Below, piece after piece: positions 6,387 to 12,866 of a DNA stretch of 34,667 bases. Every line of letters starts with the position of its first letter. Within the stretch, counting starts at the first letter, position 1. Below the pieces are notes generated by a model that ran no database searches, was not told where the DNA came from, and saw nothing but the letters and a program-made list of their open reading frames with translations. The translations under genes and the position numbers were made by a program. The DNA comes from an uncultured Prevotella sp. (lineage in GTDB: Bacteria; Bacteroidota; Bacteroidia; Bacteroidales; Bacteroidaceae): NCBI GenBank assembly GCA_934196725.1, contig CAKPWR010000028.1, positions 1 through 34,667 of the forward strand, written 5' to 3'.

Positions 6387-9167
6387 TTATTTCTTTTTGA
6401 TGAGGACCTTCCAGTAGTTCTCTACTTTTTCGGTAGAGAGGATGGTATGGCCCTCGTTTTTCACGCTGCCCGGGACGTTCTCGATAGGAGCACCGTCGTC
6501 GAGGAGAATCTCAAGGATCTGACCGCTCTGCATTGGGGTGAGAGCGATTTTTGTCTTCACGAAGTTCATCGGGCACATCACGCCTCGGAAATCCTTCTTC
6601 ACATCAGGGGAGATTGCTTCTGGTTCTCCCGCGGATGATTTTTGTTCCTTCTCGCTTGTGTTTTTTTGTCCCACAGATTTCACAGATGACACAGATTTTT
6701 GTTCCTTCTCGCTTGTGTTTTTTTGTCCCACAGATTTCACAGATGACACAGATTTTTGTTCCTTCTCGCTTGTGTTCTTTTGTCTCGCAGATTTCGCAGA
6801 TTCCGCAGATTTTTCCTTTGAATCTGTGTTATCTGTGTTATCTGTGGGACTTTGGGCAGCTGTGAGCTTGAACTGCAGCGAATCGTCCATGTTCTGATAG
6901 AGATCATTCAGCAAATCGGCGAGCTCGTCTATAAGCGGTTTCTCTGATATCAATGATTCGTTGTTTCTTGCCTTTTCTGTCAACACCTTGAACTTCTGTG
7001 GGATGATGCCGGCAGCGATGAATTCCTTTTCAAAACCGTTATAGACGTCATCGTCTGTGCGAGGGTCGAGACCTCGGGTAACGAGGAGCATTCGGTTCTC
7101 AGAGAAGACGATGTCGTGGAGAAGTTTCTCTATCTTGCTTGTTCCTTGCTTGCCGTCGGATTGCAAATCCGCCGGAACCTTCGATCCCCCTGAAATTGCC
7201 TGCTTGCCGTCGGATTGCAAATCCGCCGGAACGCCTTGCGGGATATTTTCAAGCAATTGTTCCACTTCCTTTCGCTTTTCTCTGATGGTATCCTGGTCTA
7301 TTTCGATGATATCAAACAATCCGGCTGAGCACTCGGCTTTTCCGTATTTGATGAGCGAGAACTTCTCGTCGTCGCCGAAATCAAAGAAGGTATCAGGCTC
7401 TTCTGAATAGGGAGCTATCTCCTTGTATTTCGCAATCAGATCCTTCACGATGTTCACGCCTCTCTTCGCCACATAGTCGTAATAATCGGCATAGTTTGCC
7501 TGTTCGGCAATCACATCCCGGAGATAATCCTCTACAAATGCAGGAATCTTCTTGGCGGCGATATAACCCTGCTGCAGGTCAATTTCGTGCTTGCCCTTTA
7601 CCGGAAGCCAGATGGTGTAGGCTGGATATGGATCATCGCCCACACGTCCTACACGTCCGCTGAATCCCAGGTCTCCCCAGGTAGCTAGCGCACAGATGTT
7701 GGTGCAGCCGTTCATGCGAAGCTCGAAGTCCGGAATGGCATCGAGGTTCAGATCGCTATTGAGAAGCTGCTTGGCAATGCCATCGATGGCGCCCTTTGGC
7801 AGACAGATGCCGAGACGGCAGGTATCGGCTCCCGTACAGCAGGTGAGATTCGTAACCACCACAGGGTAATCTATCTGATAAACGCCCAATTTCTTGAAGA
7901 AGGCGTAGATGTTGGTGAGATATTCCTCTGGGATATTGCGCACCTGAATCTGCTCTTTCTTGGTGAAACGGATTACGTCGTTGCCATAGTTGCCCAGATA
8001 TTCGGCTACCTCTGCGAAGAAATCCGTAGAGTTGTTGCCGTGGCGCAATGGGATGTAGGCATACCAGAGGTTCTCCTTCAAGCCCTCGGCATTGGTCTGC
8101 TTGTGGGCGTAACGGCGCTTCCAGGTTTCGAAAGCTTCAACATCTATTATTTCGTTTTTGCTTGTTCCTTGCTTGCCGTCGGATTGCAAATCCGACGGAA
8201 CGCCTAACGGATTTGAATTCTTCACTCTTCGTTCTTCACTCTTCACTTCCTTCAGTCCGCTCTTCACTTCCTTTTCGCTCAAAGGCGAAAAGGACGGCTT
8301 GTGATGCTCCAATGGCAAAGCCGGAGCCTCGAAATCGATTGAACCATCTTTCTTAAGTTCCTCAAACTCTTCGAGATACAATCGCTTGGCTTCTTCTGTT
8401 CCGTATTTGTAGAACACGTATCTCATGCGCGCCTTGTGGCGGTTTCTTCTGTTTCCGTATTTATGGAACCAGTTTTTCAGAGCCTTGGCTGCACGGTAGA
8501 GATCCTTCTCTGGAAGGAAGTCGAATACTTCCCAACCGGTGTGGGCGTTGCTGGCGGCACTACCGGCGATGAGTACTCTGAATCCTCGCTGTCCGTCCTT
8601 AATACGTGCCTGCAGACCCAGGTCGGCGATGTAGGAGTAGTTGGCCGTAGCCACACTGGTATCTATTGCCACCTTGTATTTTCTAGGCATCGTGAACGAA
8701 TCTTTCTCGGCGATGAGTCGGGAGGTGAGTTCTTCCACGTAAGGATAGACATCGAATTCCTCATCGGCAGTGAGTCCGCTCCGGTCATCCACCATCATGT
8801 TTCTTACGGTGTTTCCACCGCCACCTGCGCTGGAGATGCCCACCTTTTCCAGTTTCTTCAGAGCCGGAATGGCATCTTCGATATCAACATTGTGAATCTG
8901 GATCTCCTGTCGGGTGGTAACGTGGAGATGCGAAGTGGAGAGCTGGTGACCCACGAAGGCTATCTTGGCAAGCTGCTCTGGGGTGACGAGACCGCCGGCA
9001 CAGCGAAGGCGAAGCATATAGTGCTGGTTCTTGCGCTGCTCGTAGATGCCCATAGGTACACGGTTCGACTTCAACTGACCAGCCTGAATCTCGCCCGCCT
9101 TGAATTGGTCGATGAGTGACTGGGTATAGTCCAAGTCTCCATTTAATGTAGAAGGTATTCTGTACAT
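6387..9167 (-). CDS. Siroheme-dependent sulfite/nitrite reductase fused to a TusA-like sulfur-carrier domain
   Basis: This 926-aa protein probably reduces sulfite to sulfide. Its N-terminal half is a ferredoxin-like and siroheme domain (LRLRCAGGLVTPEQLAKIAF, HLHVTTRQEIQIHNV, GGGGNTVRNM). The second half has the 4Fe-4S/siroheme ligands TCCTGADTC (about residue 445) and NGCTNIC (about 487), in the CX5C and CX3C spacing of the NirA/CysI family. Residues about 857-926 are a TusA/SirA-like domain with DFRGVMCPMNFVKTK, whose Cys would carry persulfide. Extra segments are repeat-derived: residues 307-332, two palindromic copies near 644-673, and three 19-residue tandem repeats at 786-843. It is a single uninterrupted frame. 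It sits between the JAMM protease and siroheme synthesis genes, so sulfite is favoured over nitrite. Confidence 0.92.
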   Translation of the reverse strand: MYRIPSTLNGDLDYTQSLIDQFKAGEIQAGQLKSNRVPMGIYEQRKNQHYMLRLRCAGGLVTPEQLAKIAFVGHQLSTSHLHVTTRQEIQIHNVDIEDAIPALKKLEKVGISSAGGGGNTVRNMMVDDRSGLTADEEFDVYPYVEELTSRLIAEKDSFTMPRKYKVAIDTSVATANYSYIADLGLQARIKDGQRGFRVLIAGSAASNAHTGWEVFDFLPEKDLYRAAKALKNWFHKYGNRRNRHKARMRYVFYKYGTEEAKRLYLEEFEELKKDGSIDFEAPALPLEHHKPSFSPLSEKEVKSGLKEVKSEERRVKNSNPLGVPSDLQSDGKQGTSKNEIIDVEAFETWKRRYAHKQTNAEGLKENLWYAYIPLRHGNNSTDFFAEVAEYLGNYGNDVIRFTKKEQIQVRNIPEEYLTNIYAFFKKLGVYQIDYPVVVTNLTCCTGADTCRLGICLPKGAIDGIAKQLLNSDLNLDAIPDFELRMNGCTNICALATWGDLGFSGRVGRVGDDPYPAYTIWLPVKGKHEIDLQQGYIAAKKIPAFVEDYLRDVIAEQANYADYYDYVAKRGVNIVKDLIAKYKEIAPYSEEPDTFFDFGDDEKFSLIKYGKAECSAGLFDIIEIDQDTIREKRKEVEQLLENIPQGVPADLQSDGKQAISGGSKVPADLQSDGKQGTSKIEKLLHDIVFSENRMLLVTRGLDPRTDDDVYNGFEKEFIAAGIIPQKFKVLTEKARNNESLISEKPLIDELADLLNDLYQNMDDSLQFKLTAAQSPTDNTDNTDSKEKSAESAKSARQKNTSEKEQKSVSSVKSVGQKNTSEKEQKSVSSVKSVGQKNTSEKEQKSSAGEPEAISPDVKKDFRGVMCPMNFVKTKIALTPMQSGQILEILLDDGAPIENVPGSVKNEGHTILSTEKVENYWKVLIKKK
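6638..6808 (-). repeat. 57-bp tandem repeat (about 3 copies) coding the linker before the TusA domain
   Basis: The phrase GTTCCTTCTCGCTTGTGTT starts at 6644, 6701 and 6758, giving an exact 57-bp period or 19 codons. Each unit includes CCCACAGATTTCACAGATG, a phrase also found between genes at 30541-30600. The encoded unit is SVSSVKSVGQKNTSEKEQK; the third unit is degenerate. The encoded linker is polar and probably disordered. Copy number could vary between strains. Confidence 0.9.
7147..7192. repeat. Palindromic repeat copy 2, in frame in the sulfite reductase
   Basis: This copy is nearly identical to that at 3921-3966 (TGCTTG, arms CCGTCGGATT and AATCCGCCGG, AACCTTCGATCCCCCTG). On the minus strand it encodes GGSKVPADLQSDGKQ. 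It lies 8 nt from copy 3, so the two form a direct repeat within the gene. Confidence 0.85.
7201..7236. repeat. Palindromic repeat copy 3, in frame in the sulfite reductase
   Basis: It has the same left flank and palindrome arms as copy 2 and ends with AACGCCTT instead of AACCTTCG. On the minus strand it encodes GVPADLQSDGKQ. Its coding frame matches that of the other copies. Confidence 0.85.
8170..8206. repeat. Palindromic repeat copy 4 (perfect arms), in frame in the sulfite reductase
   Basis: In this copy the 10-nt arms CCGTCGGATT and AATCCGACGG around GCA are perfectly complementary. On the minus strand it reads GVPSDLQSDGKQ. It lies 8 nt from an intact 32-nt GTGAAGA-type repeat (8215-8246). 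Both fall between the two halves of the reductase. Confidence 0.87.
8215..8246 (-). repeat. 32-nt GTGAAGAGTGAAGAACGAAG repeat, copy inside the sulfite reductase gene
   Basis: On the minus strand this stretch is identical over 32 nt to the intergenic plus-strand copies at 19440-19471 and 24544-24575. In the reductase it is translated as VKSEERRVKNS (residues about 307-317). An intergenic-type repeat has been captured in a coding sequence without a frameshift. Confidence 0.9.
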
Positions 9168-9214
9168 GTTCTTGTATCGTTTTAAAATTGTTCAAGGGAA
9201 TCTGAATATTCCCA

Positions 9215-9613
9215 TCATTCACTTTCGAAGTGAACTTCCTTATCCACCACCTCTCCATTCAGAACCTTGAATGAATTGAGGTGAATCTTTCCGTCGAGCA
9301 ATGAGAGGATGGCATAACGGATGTTGGGATCGTTTGCCAGCCGAAGGTCTTCCTGCGAAGGGCGGGAAGGCGATGCTGGGTGACTGTGCCAGTTGGCGAG
9401 AATCTTCAAGCCCTTGCTTCGGGCGTATTTCAGAGCTGCAAACTGGTCTTTCGGAGCAAAGGCAAAATGCTCCTCGCTATGGTCGATGTTCTCCATCCAG
9501 TAGCTTTCCGTCACCACATCATCCTTGCCTAACAGAAGTCCGCAACTCTCGATGGGCGCGTCCTTCTTAGCTTGCTCGATAATAACCTTGATTACGTCGT
9601 CGTTAATCTTCAT
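9215..9613 (-). CDS. JAMM/MPN+ metalloprotease (M67 family), HcyD-like
   Basis: This 132-aa protein has the zinc-binding JAMM motif: a Glu in IESCGLLLGKDD, then NWHSHPASPSRPSQEDL, which gives H-x-H-P-x(6)-S-x2-D. Small bacterial JAMM proteins remove tail residues from ubiquitin-like sulfur carriers, or release the amino acid product from them. Here it sits between an E1-like gene and a sulfite reductase, with a ThiS-like carrier upstream. That matches HcyD of the Wolinella homocysteine pathway, and also Mec+ and QbsD of related systems. The family call is firm; the HcyD role is inferred from context. It lies 42 nt after the E1 gene and 47 nt before the reductase. Confidence 0.9.
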   Translation of the reverse strand: MKINDDVIKVIIEQAKKDAPIESCGLLLGKDDVVTESYWMENIDHSEEHFAFAPKDQFAALKYARSKGLKILANWHSHPASPSRPSQEDLRLANDPNIRYAILSLLDGKIHLNSFKVLNGEVVDKEVHFESE

Positions 9614-9655
9614 AAGCTATAGCAAAAATAATCACTAATAAATAATCACTAAATC

Positions 9656-10465
9656 TTAGTGGTGTTTCAAATCGCAGGCTGCCTGCTCGTAGTCGATGAG
9701 ATGGTCGATGGTAGGGTGGTCGCCGCAGATTTCGCAGGATGCACGCTTCTTCACCTTGATGGTGCGGAAGTTCATCGTCTTGGCATCGAAGGTGAGCAAT
9801 CGGTCGGTGAGCAGTTCGCCCACACCGAGGAAGTACTTCAGTGCCTCGGCAGCCTGGATGGTTCCCAGCATACCGGCGATGGCTCCCAATACGCCCGCCT
9901 GACTACAGGTAGGAACAGCGCCTGCTGGAGGTGGTTCCTTGAAGAAGCAGCGGTAACATGCCGTGCCTGGCAGGTGGGTAAAGGTCTGGCCCTGGAATCT
10001 CAGGATGCCGCCGTGAGAGAATGGTTTGCCCAGGCGCACACAGGCATCATTGATGAGGAACTTCGCAGGGAAGTTGTCTGTGCCATCGATGACGAAATCC
10101 CATGGCTTGATGATTTCCTCGGCATTGTGAGAATCGAGGAAGTCGTGATAGGTGGTCACTTCCACGTCCGGATTGATGGCAATCATCTTCTCCTTGGCGC
10201 TCTCCACCTTTGGAGTACCCAGGTCCTTGGTCTGATGAATCACCTGGCGCTGCAGGTTGCTGAGGTCTACCACGTCAGCATCCACGATACCGATATGTCC
10301 CACGCCTGCCGCAGCGAGGTAGAGGGCAACTGGAGAGCCCAAACCACCGGCACCCACGATGAGTACCTTGGCATTGAGAAGCTTCTCCTGACCTTCCAGT
10401 CCTACATCCTGCAGGAGGATGTGGCGGCTGTATCTTTCTATCTGTTCTTCTGTTAAATCTATCAT
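9656..10465 (-). CDS. ThiF/MoeB/HesA-family E1-like adenylyltransferase, HcyF-like
   Basis: The 269-aa protein adenylates the C-terminal glycine of a ubiquitin-like sulfur carrier so that sulfide can replace AMP. Motifs seen are the arginine finger IERYSRHILL, the nucleotide loop VLIVGAGGLGSPVALYLAAA, the Mg-binding DADVVDLSNLQRQ, DFVIDGTDNFPAKFLIND, a zinc pair CYRC and CEIC, and a cysteine in VPTCSQAGVLG where ThiF has its conserved Cys. There is no rhodanese domain, so sulfide probably comes from elsewhere, consistent with the adjacent sulfite reductase. ThiF or MoeB for thiamin or molybdopterin are alternatives, but no thi or moa genes are nearby. It is 194 nt downstream of the carrier gene. 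Confidence 0.9.
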   Translation of the reverse strand: MIDLTEEQIERYSRHILLQDVGLEGQEKLLNAKVLIVGAGGLGSPVALYLAAAGVGHIGIVDADVVDLSNLQRQVIHQTKDLGTPKVESAKEKMIAINPDVEVTTYHDFLDSHNAEEIIKPWDFVIDGTDNFPAKFLINDACVRLGKPFSHGGILRFQGQTFTHLPGTACYRCFFKEPPPAGAVPTCSQAGVLGAIAGMLGTIQAAEALKYFLGVGELLTDRLLTFDAKTMNFRTIKVKKRASCEICGDHPTIDHLIDYEQAACDLKHH

Positions 10466-10659
10466 CTTGTTTCTGATTTCTTTTATGGATGAATACTGTA
10501 ACTTATTTCATGCGTCAACGATACAAAAAATGCACATCAACGACGACGTAATCTAATATATAGATTAACTGTCTAATAAGTCTTTTATTGTGCTTTTTGT
10601 AAACTTTCTTTAGAAAAAAGTTTGCTTCGTGAAGTTCTGTGGGGCAGGAATACTTGCGT

Positions 10660-10872
10660 TTAGCAAGCACCGCCTCCCATGAAGTAGAGGAAATCTACAC
10701 GGTCACCGTCCTTGAGCTGAATCTTCTCATAGTCCTCCTTCTCAGCGAAGTCCTCGTTCACCTGGATGGTAACCATCTCTGGCTGGAACACCTTGTTGAT
10801 CTTGATGAGTTCTGCCAATGTCAAAGGAAGAGTCACTTCCTGCTTTTCGTCGTTTACAATAATCTGTGCCAT
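10660..10872 (-). CDS. ThiS/MoaD-like sulfur carrier with extended GGGAC C-terminus, HcyS-like
   Basis: This 70-aa beta-grasp protein resembles ThiS: VNDEKQEVTLPLTLAELIK, then VTIQVNEDF and QLKDGDRVDFLYFMGGGAC. Ordinary ThiS and MoaD end in exposed GG. Here two residues (Ala-Cys) follow GGG, or three follow GG, so the tail must be trimmed before adenylation. The JAMM protease two genes downstream is the obvious candidate, as with HcyS-Ala/HcyD in Wolinella and QbsE/QbsD in Pseudomonas. The product would be a protein thiocarboxylate that donates sulfur to O-acetylhomoserine or a similar acceptor. It lies 49 nt downstream of the ABC ATPase gene. Confidence 0.85.
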   Translation of the reverse strand: MAQIIVNDEKQEVTLPLTLAELIKINKVFQPEMVTIQVNEDFAEKEDYEKIQLKDGDRVDFLYFMGGGAC

Positions 10873-10921
10873 ATTCTTATCAATTTTATGTTGTTATTCT
10901 TGAAAAACTATATGCATCATT

Positions 10922-11704
10922 TTAGCTGAATGCACCATTGAGATACTCCTGGGTCAGTTCGTGCTTAGGATGATGGAAAACTTCCTCGGCGCTGCCTTCC
11001 TCGATCACCTCACCCAGATACATGAAGATGACGTGGTCGGCGATGCGGAGAGCCTGGCGCAGGGTGTGGGTTACCATCACGATGCTGTAGTCCTTCTTCA
11101 GTTCCGTGAAGAGCTGCTCCACCTTTTTGCTGCTGATAGGGTCGAGGGCAGAAGTGCTCTCATCTGCAAGCAGATAGCTCGGTTCAACGGCAAGACTGCG
11201 TGCCAGGCAGAGACGCTGCTGCTGACCACCGCTCAACTTGGAAGCCGGACTCTTCAGTCTGTCCTTCACTTCCTCCCAGAGGCCTACAGCCTTCAGATAA
11301 TGCTCCACGATGCTGTCCAGCTTCTTCCTGTTGCGGATACCGTGGATGCGGCAACCGTAAGCCACATTGTCGTAGATGCTCATAGGGAGAGGACATGGAC
11401 GCTGAGGAACAAGACCGATGTTGCGGCGCACCTCAGAGAGCTTGCTGCTACTCGCCTTGAGAATGTTGCTCTCACCCAGGTTCACCTCGCCGTTCATCTT
11501 CAAGCCTTCCACGCGGTCGTTCAATCGGTTGAAGGTGCGGAGAAGCGTAGACTTACCGCAGCCTGAAGGACCGATGATGCAGGTAATCTTGTTCCTTGGG
11601 ATGCGAACGTTCACATCCTTCAGAATCTGTGCACCATTGATATACACGTTCAGGTTCTTGGTGTCGAGCTGCGAATGAGCCTCGTGAGCAAACATTGTAT
11701 TCAT
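10922..11704 (-). CDS. PstB-like phosphate-type ABC transporter ATP-binding protein
   Basis: The 260-aa ATPase has Walker A GPSGCGKSTLLRTFNRLND (a PstB-style extension), the Q-loop region GLVPQRPCPLPMSIYDNVAYG, signature LSGGQQQRLCLARSLA, Walker B YLLADESTSALDP and switch His in MVTHTLRQA. It is the first gene of the leftward run and is divergent from a PstS-like binding protein. No permease gene is in the window, so the transporter is incomplete here. Its position before sulfur-carrier and sulfite reductase genes suggests it could import a sulfur oxyanion rather than phosphate. That is inference from context; the sequence itself looks phosphate-type. Confidence 0.92.
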   Translation of the reverse strand: MNTMFAHEAHSQLDTKNLNVYINGAQILKDVNVRIPRNKITCIIGPSGCGKSTLLRTFNRLNDRVEGLKMNGEVNLGESNILKASSSKLSEVRRNIGLVPQRPCPLPMSIYDNVAYGCRIHGIRNRKKLDSIVEHYLKAVGLWEEVKDRLKSPASKLSGGQQQRLCLARSLAVEPSYLLADESTSALDPISSKKVEQLFTELKKDYSIVMVTHTLRQALRIADHVIFMYLGEVIEEGSAEEVFHHPKHELTQEYLNGAFS

Positions 11705-11816
11705 ATCCTTATCTCCTATATTTTAGATGATTCATACCCCTATATATAATTAAGGTGTAATCCTCATAGTTAATACTACTTGTTTTCGGAAGTTTTTTAC
11801 TTCTTGTTTCCGGTTG

Positions 11817-11848
11817 CAAAGGTACGACGATTTTCGCTTCCAGGCAAT
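11817..11848 (-). promoter_or_regulatory. Promoter of the ATPase-HcyS-Sir-siroheme run
   Basis: Reading leftward, ATTG (11848-11845), 20 nt, then TACCTTTG (11824-11817) fits the Bacteroidota consensus TTTG-N19-21-TAnnTTTG. Operator site 1 (11847-11864) begins at this -33 element. The predicted 5' leader is about 105 nt. Confidence 0.7.
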
Positions 11849-11864
11849 ACCCCATGTAGGGTAA
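11847..11864. promoter_or_regulatory. Operator-like dyad 1, ATACC-N8-GGTAA
   Basis: The sequence is ATACC CCATGTAG GGTAA. It is nearly the same dyad as at 11869-11886 and 18166-18183, with the last base changed. It overlaps the -33 box of the leftward ATPase promoter. It lies 22 bp, about two helical turns, from dyad 2 and is in direct repeat with it. Confidence 0.6.
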
Positions 11865-11868
11865 TTTC

Positions 11869-11886
11869 ATACCCTATGTGTGGTAT
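11869..11886. promoter_or_regulatory. Operator-like dyad 2, ATACC-N8-GGTAT
   Basis: The sequence is ATACC CTATGTGT GGTAT, a perfect five-base inverted repeat with an eight-base spacer. Together with dyad 1 it makes a tandem site between the two divergent promoters. The same dyad occurs upstream of the MetY-like gene. No regulator gene is recognisable in the window. Confidence 0.62.
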
Positions 11887-11908
11887 ATGAGAATGGTACG
11901 AATGTGGT

Positions 11909-11940
11909 ATTGTCCCTTCTGCATAATCTTTATACCTTTG
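11909..11940 (+). promoter_or_regulatory. Promoter of the PstS-like lipoprotein gene
   Basis: ATTG (11909-11912), 20 nt, TACCTTTG (11933-11940) is identical in both boxes and in spacing to the divergent leftward promoter. The start codon is at 11976, so the leader is short (about 30 nt). Dyad 2 lies upstream of the -33 box. Confidence 0.7.
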
Positions 11941-11975
11941 CAGCCAGTTAGTAATATATATAATAAGGTATAGAT

Positions 11976-12866
11976 ATGAGAAAGAGAATCATAGGAACCA
12001 TAGTGATAGGAACCTCCTTACTGCTAGCGGGTTGCGGCAGCAGGGGAGAAGTGAAGCGTGATGCCCGTGGCCGTCAGGTGCTCAGCGGATACATCACCTT
12101 GTCGGGTGCTTTCGCCCTTTATCCCCTGGCGATACAGTGGGCAGACGAGTTCCACCGCCTTCATCCCGATGTGGATATTGATATCTCTGCAGGTGGGGCA
12201 GGGAAGGGAATCACCGATGTCCTTGCCGACCAGGTGGATATTGCGATGGTGAGCCGCGAACTGAAACCGCAGGAGAAGGAAAAGGATGCCCTGGCTTATG
12301 CCGTAGCGAAGGATGCCGTGGTGGCTACCATCAACGCCAGCAACCCTCATTATCAGGAGTTTCTGAAGACCGGATTGAGCCGGAAGCAGGCACAGGCGAT
12401 ATGGGAGGGAAAGACCCGGCTGAATGTCTACACCCGTAGTGATGCCTGCGGTGCTGCCGAGACCTGGGCTGCGTTTCTGGGCAAGAAGCAGGAAGACCTG
12501 AAGGGAACAGGCGTCTTCGGAGATCCCGGCGTTGCCGAGACCCTGCAGAAGGACGTGAACGGCATCGGATTCAACAACATCGGATATGCCTACAACGACA
12601 AGACCCACAAGCCGACGAAGGGCATCGCCATCGTTCCGATAGACGTGAACGGAAACGGGAAGCTGGATGAGGACGAGAAGTTCTATGACAACCTGGACGA
12701 GCTGATGGATGCCATCGCCAAGGGCAGATATCCCGCTCCTCCTGCCCGCAACCTCTATCTCGTAACAGCCGGCAAGCCCAGAAATCCCGTGGTCGTTGAG
12801 TTCTTGAAATACGTAAGAACCAAGGGTCAGAGATTGAATGGACCTGCCGGGTTCGTTCACATCTGA
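11976..12866 (+). CDS. PstS-like ABC transporter substrate-binding lipoprotein
   Basis: This 296-aa protein has a lipoprotein signal (GTSLLLAGCGSRG, lipobox LAGC). Its periplasmic binding domain is of the phosphate type: TLSGAFALYPLAIQWADEF, DISAGGAGKGITDVLADQVD, AMVSREL, YTRSDACGAAETWAAFLG and GIGFNNIGYAY. It belongs to the form of PstS usual in Bacteroidota. A 12-residue stretch DVNGNGKLDEDE fits the EF-hand calcium loop pattern. It is divergent from the PstB-like ATPase and shares its regulatory region, but no permease follows; 403 nt of repeat-rich DNA does. The substrate could be phosphate or another oxyanion. Confidence 0.92.
   Translation: MRKRIIGTIVIGTSLLLAGCGSRGEVKRDARGRQVLSGYITLSGAFALYPLAIQWADEFHRLHPDVDIDISAGGAGKGITDVLADQVDIAMVSRELKPQEKEKDALAYAVAKDAVVATINASNPHYQEFLKTGLSRKQAQAIWEGKTRLNVYTRSDACGAAETWAAFLGKKQEDLKGTGVFGDPGVAETLQKDVNGIGFNNIGYAYNDKTHKPTKGIAIVPIDVNGNGKLDEDEKFYDNLDELMDAIAKGRYPAPPARNLYLVTAGKPRNPVVVEFLKYVRTKGQRLNGPAGFVHI

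Noticed and set aside
10549..10567. Palindrome TAATCTA-N5-TAGATTA in the gap before the E1-like gene
   Set aside because: It is AT-rich and may be chance. There is no promoter next to it and no second copy in the window.
12024..12860. 278-aa minus-strand frame opposite the PstS-like gene
   Set aside because: It is an antisense shadow. The plus strand has a lipobox, binding motifs and a promoter.
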